Assembly (NCBI GenBank): GCA_025353985.1
Contig: JANXNT010000596.1
Span: 1 to 9,013, forward strand
Source of the DNA: Limnoglobus sp.
GTDB taxonomy: Bacteria; Planctomycetota; Planctomycetia; Gemmatales; Gemmataceae
Length of the DNA: 9,013 bases
Reading direction: 5' to 3'
Part shown: positions 5,842 through 9,013 of the stretch, piece by piece
How positions within the stretch are numbered: position 1 is the first letter of the stretch
How the letters are laid out: the number at the start of each line of letters is the position of its first letter
Notes under the pieces: model-generated
What the model saw: the letters and a program-made list of their open reading frames with translations, nothing else
Database searches by the model: none
What the model was told of the DNA's origin: nothing
Made by a program: the position numbers and the translations under genes

Positions 5842-6810
5842 CTAATTCTTCGCGAGTGCGGCTTTCATTTTCTCCAGGCCGGTTTTGGCGACGCTGAGGC
5901 CGTCTTGCTTCCAGTATTCGCGGTTGAAAAGTTCGAGCGAGAGGTAGCCGTGATAGCCGATGGCGCGGAGCGTTTGGAAGATTTCGCCGAGTGGGGCGAT
6001 GCCGTCGCCGGGGTAGACGCGGTCGGCGTCGCTGATGGTGCCTCGATCTTTCTTCGGGTAATCGTTGACGTGGAAGATGCCGATGGCCGCGCCGCCGATG
6101 AGCTTCAGGCCCGCGAAGTCCGAGCCGCCTTTGTACAGGTGGTACACATCGGGCAAAATGCAACCTCCGAGTTTGCCGCATTCGGAGGCGATCAGGAACG
6201 CCTCGCCGAGGCGTTTGAGCGTCTTCGAGAAGCCCCAGATTTCGACTTGCGGCGTCACGCCCATAGTCAGACCGAGTTCGAGCAGCGTACGGTAGCGATC
6301 CGCCGCGAGCACGTAATCGAAGACCGGCTGACTCGCCTTCGGGTCGTCGCGATTGCTGGTGCCGCCGGTCGCGCCGATCGGCGGTGCGGCGATCTTCGTT
6401 CCGCCGATCTGCCGCACCCAGTCCATGTCGCGCTTTGCGGTTTCGAGGCCCTTTTTGCGTCGGCTTTCATCGTCGACGATCCATTCGGCAAAGCCGATCG
6501 AACTCGGTACGGTCAGCCCCGCATCGGCGATTCGCGTCCCAAGATCTTTCAAGGAGCCGCCATCTTTCACGTACGTATCGAGTTCGGAAATCCACGGTTC
6601 AATCGCCTGATAACCCGCCTTCGATGCGATTTCGATGAGCGAAACGATTGGGCGCGACTTGCCGTTATCGCGTACCGTGCTGGTATTTAAGCAGAATCGG
6701 AACGGCTCGGCGGGTTTCGCTTCGTCGGCGCGCGCCGTCCACCCCGTTGCGGCGAGAATTCCGCCCGTCGCCCCCGCCAAAACGGTACGCCGGCCGATGA
6801 TCGTCGCCAT
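5842..6810 (-). CDS. Tat-exported xylose isomerase-like TIM-barrel protein (sugar phosphate isomerase/epimerase family)
   Basis: 322 residues. The N-terminus has a twin-arginine signal: R7-R8 in GRRTVLAG, a Gly/Ala-rich hydrophobic stretch, and an A-x-A cleavage site (ARA, 26-28). Residues about 36-318 are an AP-endonuclease-2 / xylose isomerase-like TIM barrel. The presumed metal ligands follow the family order: E190 (VEIWGF), D221 and H224 (PDVYHLYKGG), H247 (FHVNDYP) and E293 (SLELFN). Relatives such as IolE, hydroxypyruvate isomerase and tagatose epimerase act on small sugars or keto-acids using a divalent metal; the substrate here cannot be read from sequence. Planctomycetes have many exported versions, thought to work on sugars in the periplasm (inference). 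It is divergent from the sensor kinase gene across 94 bp and is followed by miaA. The ATG at 6810 is supported by the intact Tat signal directly after it; no clear Shine-Dalgarno. Confidence 0.9.
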   Translation of the reverse strand: MATIIGRRTVLAGATGGILAATGWTARADEAKPAEPFRFCLNTSTVRDNGKSRPIVSLIEIASKAGYQAIEPWISELDTYVKDGGSLKDLGTRIADAGLTVPSSIGFAEWIVDDESRRKKGLETAKRDMDWVRQIGGTKIAAPPIGATGGTSNRDDPKASQPVFDYVLAADRYRTLLELGLTMGVTPQVEIWGFSKTLKRLGEAFLIASECGKLGGCILPDVYHLYKGGSDFAGLKLIGGAAIGIFHVNDYPKKDRGTISDADRVYPGDGIAPLGEIFQTLRAIGYHGYLSLELFNREYWKQDGLSVAKTGLEKMKAALAKN

Positions 6811-6904
6811 GGGATGTTCTCGTGAATTTCGTTGCGGAGCGATGTCGCGTAAGATACGCTTGTTGAAAGTTCGTCGCCCGTACTATCGGTGCTAAGTATA
6901 TCCT
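6811..6904. other. Divergent intergenic region between TIM-barrel and sensor kinase genes
   Basis: These 94 bp must hold the start signals of both genes unless promoters lie inside the coding regions. I see TTGAAA near 6862-6868 and AT-rich TAAGTATA near 6893-6900 on the plus strand, but the spacing does not fit a sigma-70 promoter, so no promoter is called. No strong operator palindrome was found. Confidence 0.4.
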
Positions 6905-9013
6905 ATGGTGGTTTCTTCTCCCGACATACAGCGCAAAGACGTTGCCAGTACCGACGCCATCTTGGCGAATGTGTTCGGCCAGCCCGATTTCGCCTTGCGG
7001 TTGTTCGAGGAAAACGGCGACGCGCTGTTCCTCATCGAACCCGAGTCGGATCGGATACTGCAAGTCAACAAAACCGGGCTGCGGCTAACGGGCTTTCCCC
7101 GCCACGAACTCAACGGCTGCCAGGCGTCGGATCTGTTCCGCTTCGACGAAGCCAAAACCAATTCCGATCCACTCCGCGAAGCCACCGAGAAGACGACGCT
7201 GTTCCACGGGCAGGGCGGTTTCCTGTTGCGAGTGCGCCAGTCGCCGGGTTGGTTGCCGGTTACGATTACCGTCACCCGGTTGCACGCGAAGCCGGCCACA
7301 TACGCGCTCTACACTGTGCGCGACGACACCGACCGCCGCGATGCGTTGGGCCGTGCGCAACTGGCCGAAGCGGGCGTGCGGAAAAGTGAAGCGCGGTTCC
7401 GGGCAATGGTGGAAAAGTCCGGCGACGGCATTCTGGTTGCCGATGCGCGGGGCAAAGTGCAGTACGCCAGCCCGACGTTGACGCGGATTCTCGGCCACCT
7501 ACCCGCCGTACTTGAAGGCCGCAGCTTGTTCGATTCGATTCACGCGGACGACCGTGCGGAGGCACGCAAGAACCTCATGCAGTCGATCTCCCGGCCAGGG
7601 CGAGACGTCGTGTGGCACGTGCGAATGGCACACGACGATGGCAGTTGGCGCAACATCGAAATGACCGCCGTCAGCCGACTCGATAACCCCGATGTCAACG
7701 GCGTCGTGTTCAACTACCGCGACGTGACGGATCGCACCCGCACCGAACGCGAATTCCGCGAACAACATGCGCTCCTCCACGCGCTGTTCGACTCGATCCC
7801 CGATGTGATCTTGTACAAGAATCGCGACTTGCTTTTCACCGGTGGCAACGCCGCATTCGAAGACTTTGCCGCGTTGCCGATGAGTGCGATACTCGGGAAA
7901 AGCTGCCTAGAACTTTTCCCGTACGAATGGGCCGCCCAGTGTCGAGTCGTCGAAGCGAATGCCCTGAAAACGGGTAAGCCCGTTCGTCTGGAAGTATGGG
8001 TTCGCCACCCGTCGGGCCGCGATGTCCTCGTCGACTGGCTGTTCTCGCCGATCCGCGAAGACTCCGGCGAGATCATCGGTCTCGTCGCGATCGGTCGCGA
8101 TGGCTCGTCGCGCAAACGGCTCGAAGATCAACTCCGGCAAGCGCAGAAAATGGAAGCCGTCGGCCAACTCGCGGGCGGCGTGGCACACGACTTTAATAAC
8201 CTGCTGACGGTCGTACTCGGGAACATCGAGTTGGCCCGCGAGGAACTGCGCGGCCAACCGCAAGACGAGCTTTTGAAGAGCACCGAACGGGCCGCCCGCC
8301 GCGCCGCCGAACTCACGTCGCAACTGTTGGGCTTCGCGCGCCGTACGCCGTTAAAACTTCAGCCGACCGACCTCGGCAGCGTGCTGCGCGAGACAGTTCA
8401 GCTGTTGCGCCGAACGATCGACCCGCGTATCGTCATGGAAATTCACACGCGACCCGAACTCTGGGCCGTCCTCGCGGATGCCGGGCAGATCAATCAGATC
8501 GTAATGAATCTCTGTCTGAATGCGCGCGACGCGATGCCGCAAGGGGGGCGTTTGGTGTTGTCCACGGGGCACGTGATTTTCACCCCTGCAACAGTGACGA
8601 ATCACCCATCGGCCCGCCCCGGCGACTACGTTCGGCTAACGGTACGCGACTACGGAGAAGGCATGTCCGACGAAGTTCAGTCGCGAATTTTCGAGCCGTT
8701 CTACACGACGAAAGAGATCGGCCAAGGCACCGGATTGGGCCTCGCCGTCGTCTTCGGAATCATCGAAGCGCACGGTGGCTGGGTGCAGTGCGAAAGCGAG
8801 CCAGGCCACGGCACCCGCTTCGATGCGTACATCCCCAGGCACCACGGCAAAGCCGTCCACCACGGCACATCCGCCGCGATGCAGTCCCCGTTCGGCAACG
8901 GCGAACGCATCCTCATCGCCGACGACGAACCGATGATCCGCAAACTCGCGAACACGATCCTGACGCAACTCAAATACGAAGTCGTACTCGCCGACGATGG
9001 CGCAATGGCGGTC
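6905..9013 (+). CDS. Hybrid sensor histidine kinase: three PAS domains, HisKA, HATPase, partial receiver (3' end cut off)
   Basis: Reading from ATG 6905 gives 703 codons without a stop to the window end. An in-frame TAA at 6893-6895 makes this the first ATG. There is no transmembrane segment, so it is a cytoplasmic sensor. Domain order: PAS (about 30-145), PAS (about 163-275, ending YRDVTDRT), PAS (about 287-405, ending GLVAIGRD). The HisKA dimerisation domain (about 406-478) has the phospho-accepting H428 in AGGVAHDFNNLL. The HATPase_c domain (about 520-645) has the N box (MNLCLNARDAM, N535/N539), G1 box DYGEGM (582-587), F box FEPFYTTK (596-603) and G2 box GQGTGLGLA (606-614). From about 667, RILIADDEP opens a receiver domain with the acidic pair D673/D674; its phospho-acceptor Asp lies beyond the window. 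All kinase motifs look intact. The signal and output partner are unknown. The H-box type (HDFNNLL) is typical of soluble PAS hybrid kinases. Confidence 0.95.
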   Translation, partial: MVVSSPDIQRKDVASTDAILANVFGQPDFALRLFEENGDALFLIEPESDRILQVNKTGLRLTGFPRHELNGCQASDLFRFDEAKTNSDPLREATEKTTLFHGQGGFLLRVRQSPGWLPVTITVTRLHAKPATYALYTVRDDTDRRDALGRAQLAEAGVRKSEARFRAMVEKSGDGILVADARGKVQYASPTLTRILGHLPAVLEGRSLFDSIHADDRAEARKNLMQSISRPGRDVVWHVRMAHDDGSWRNIEMTAVSRLDNPDVNGVVFNYRDVTDRTRTEREFREQHALLHALFDSIPDVILYKNRDLLFTGGNAAFEDFAALPMSAILGKSCLELFPYEWAAQCRVVEANALKTGKPVRLEVWVRHPSGRDVLVDWLFSPIREDSGEIIGLVAIGRDGSSRKRLEDQLRQAQKMEAVGQLAGGVAHDFNNLLTVVLGNIELAREELRGQPQDELLKSTERAARRAAELTSQLLGFARRTPLKLQPTDLGSVLRETVQLLRRTIDPRIVMEIHTRPELWAVLADAGQINQIVMNLCLNARDAMPQGGRLVLSTGHVIFTPATVTNHPSARPGDYVRLTVRDYGEGMSDEVQSRIFEPFYTTKEIGQGTGLGLAVVFGIIEAHGGWVQCESEPGHGTRFDAYIPRHHGKAVHHGTSAAMQSPFGNGERILIADDEPMIRKLANTILTQLKYEVVLADDGAMAV

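Noticed and set aside
5786..6181. N-terminal extension of the miaA frame by 132 codons
   Set aside because: The extension is Arg/Pro-rich, overlaps the 3' part of the TIM-barrel gene on the same strand, and lies before a normal MiaA start with the P-loop ten residues in.
5770..6690. A 306-codon plus-strand open frame opposite the TIM-barrel gene
   Set aside because: Antisense shadow: the minus strand has a Tat signal and the full set of metal ligands, while this frame has no recognisable motif.
6889..7389. Short plus-strand frame and several minus-strand frames over 6890-8970
   Set aside because: All lie over the hybrid kinase frame, which has continuous PAS, HisKA, HATPase and receiver motifs. 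The shadows are low-complexity Arg-rich sequences.

Overview
The window looks like chromosomal DNA from a planctomycete, probably Gemmata-like. This is an inference from gene content: a nuclease-like protein of the Rpn / DUF4351 type, a secreted xylose-isomerase-like TIM-barrel protein with a twin-arginine signal, an FHA protein, mostly poor Shine-Dalgarno sites, and a GTAG-footed REP doublet. No rRNA, tRNA or CRISPR array was seen. The sequence is GC-rich, so many long overlapping reading frames on the wrong strand are shadows.

Layout. Bases 1-1990 are an accessory-looking stretch. It holds a single-HKD phospholipase D-like nuclease whose start may lie one base outside the window, a 100-bp inverted pair of REP-like hairpins (REPIN), an intact Rpn-like PD-(D/E)XK protein, and a broken second copy of that protein's C-terminus in direct tandem. 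Twelve bases after the broken copy, and in its reading frame, starts a 648-residue exported protein with two metallo-beta-lactamase folds (2000-3946). It converges on an FHA-domain gene with only 3 bp between the stop codons.

The minus strand then carries, in transcription order, a secreted TIM-barrel sugar isomerase/epimerase-like protein (6810-5842), miaA for tRNA A37 dimethylallylation (5785-4844), and the FHA gene (4645-3950). The FHA gene has its own 198-bp leader with a TTGACA promoter candidate, a small hairpin and the only strong Shine-Dalgarno site noted. A 94-bp divergent spacer separates the TIM-barrel gene from a large plus-strand sensor gene (6905 to the window end). That sensor encodes three PAS domains, a complete histidine-kinase core and the start of a receiver domain. 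It has no stop codon in the window, so a stop-to-stop gene finder would miss it.

How they work together. miaA is housekeeping. The FHA protein and the hybrid kinase are signalling proteins with no visible shared target. The TIM-barrel and double-MBL proteins are probably envelope or periplasmic hydrolase/isomerase-type proteins of unknown substrate. I see no convincing multi-gene defence or biosynthetic system. The most unusual signals are the REPIN, the mosaic tandem Rpn remnant, and the degenerate metal sites of the double-MBL protein.
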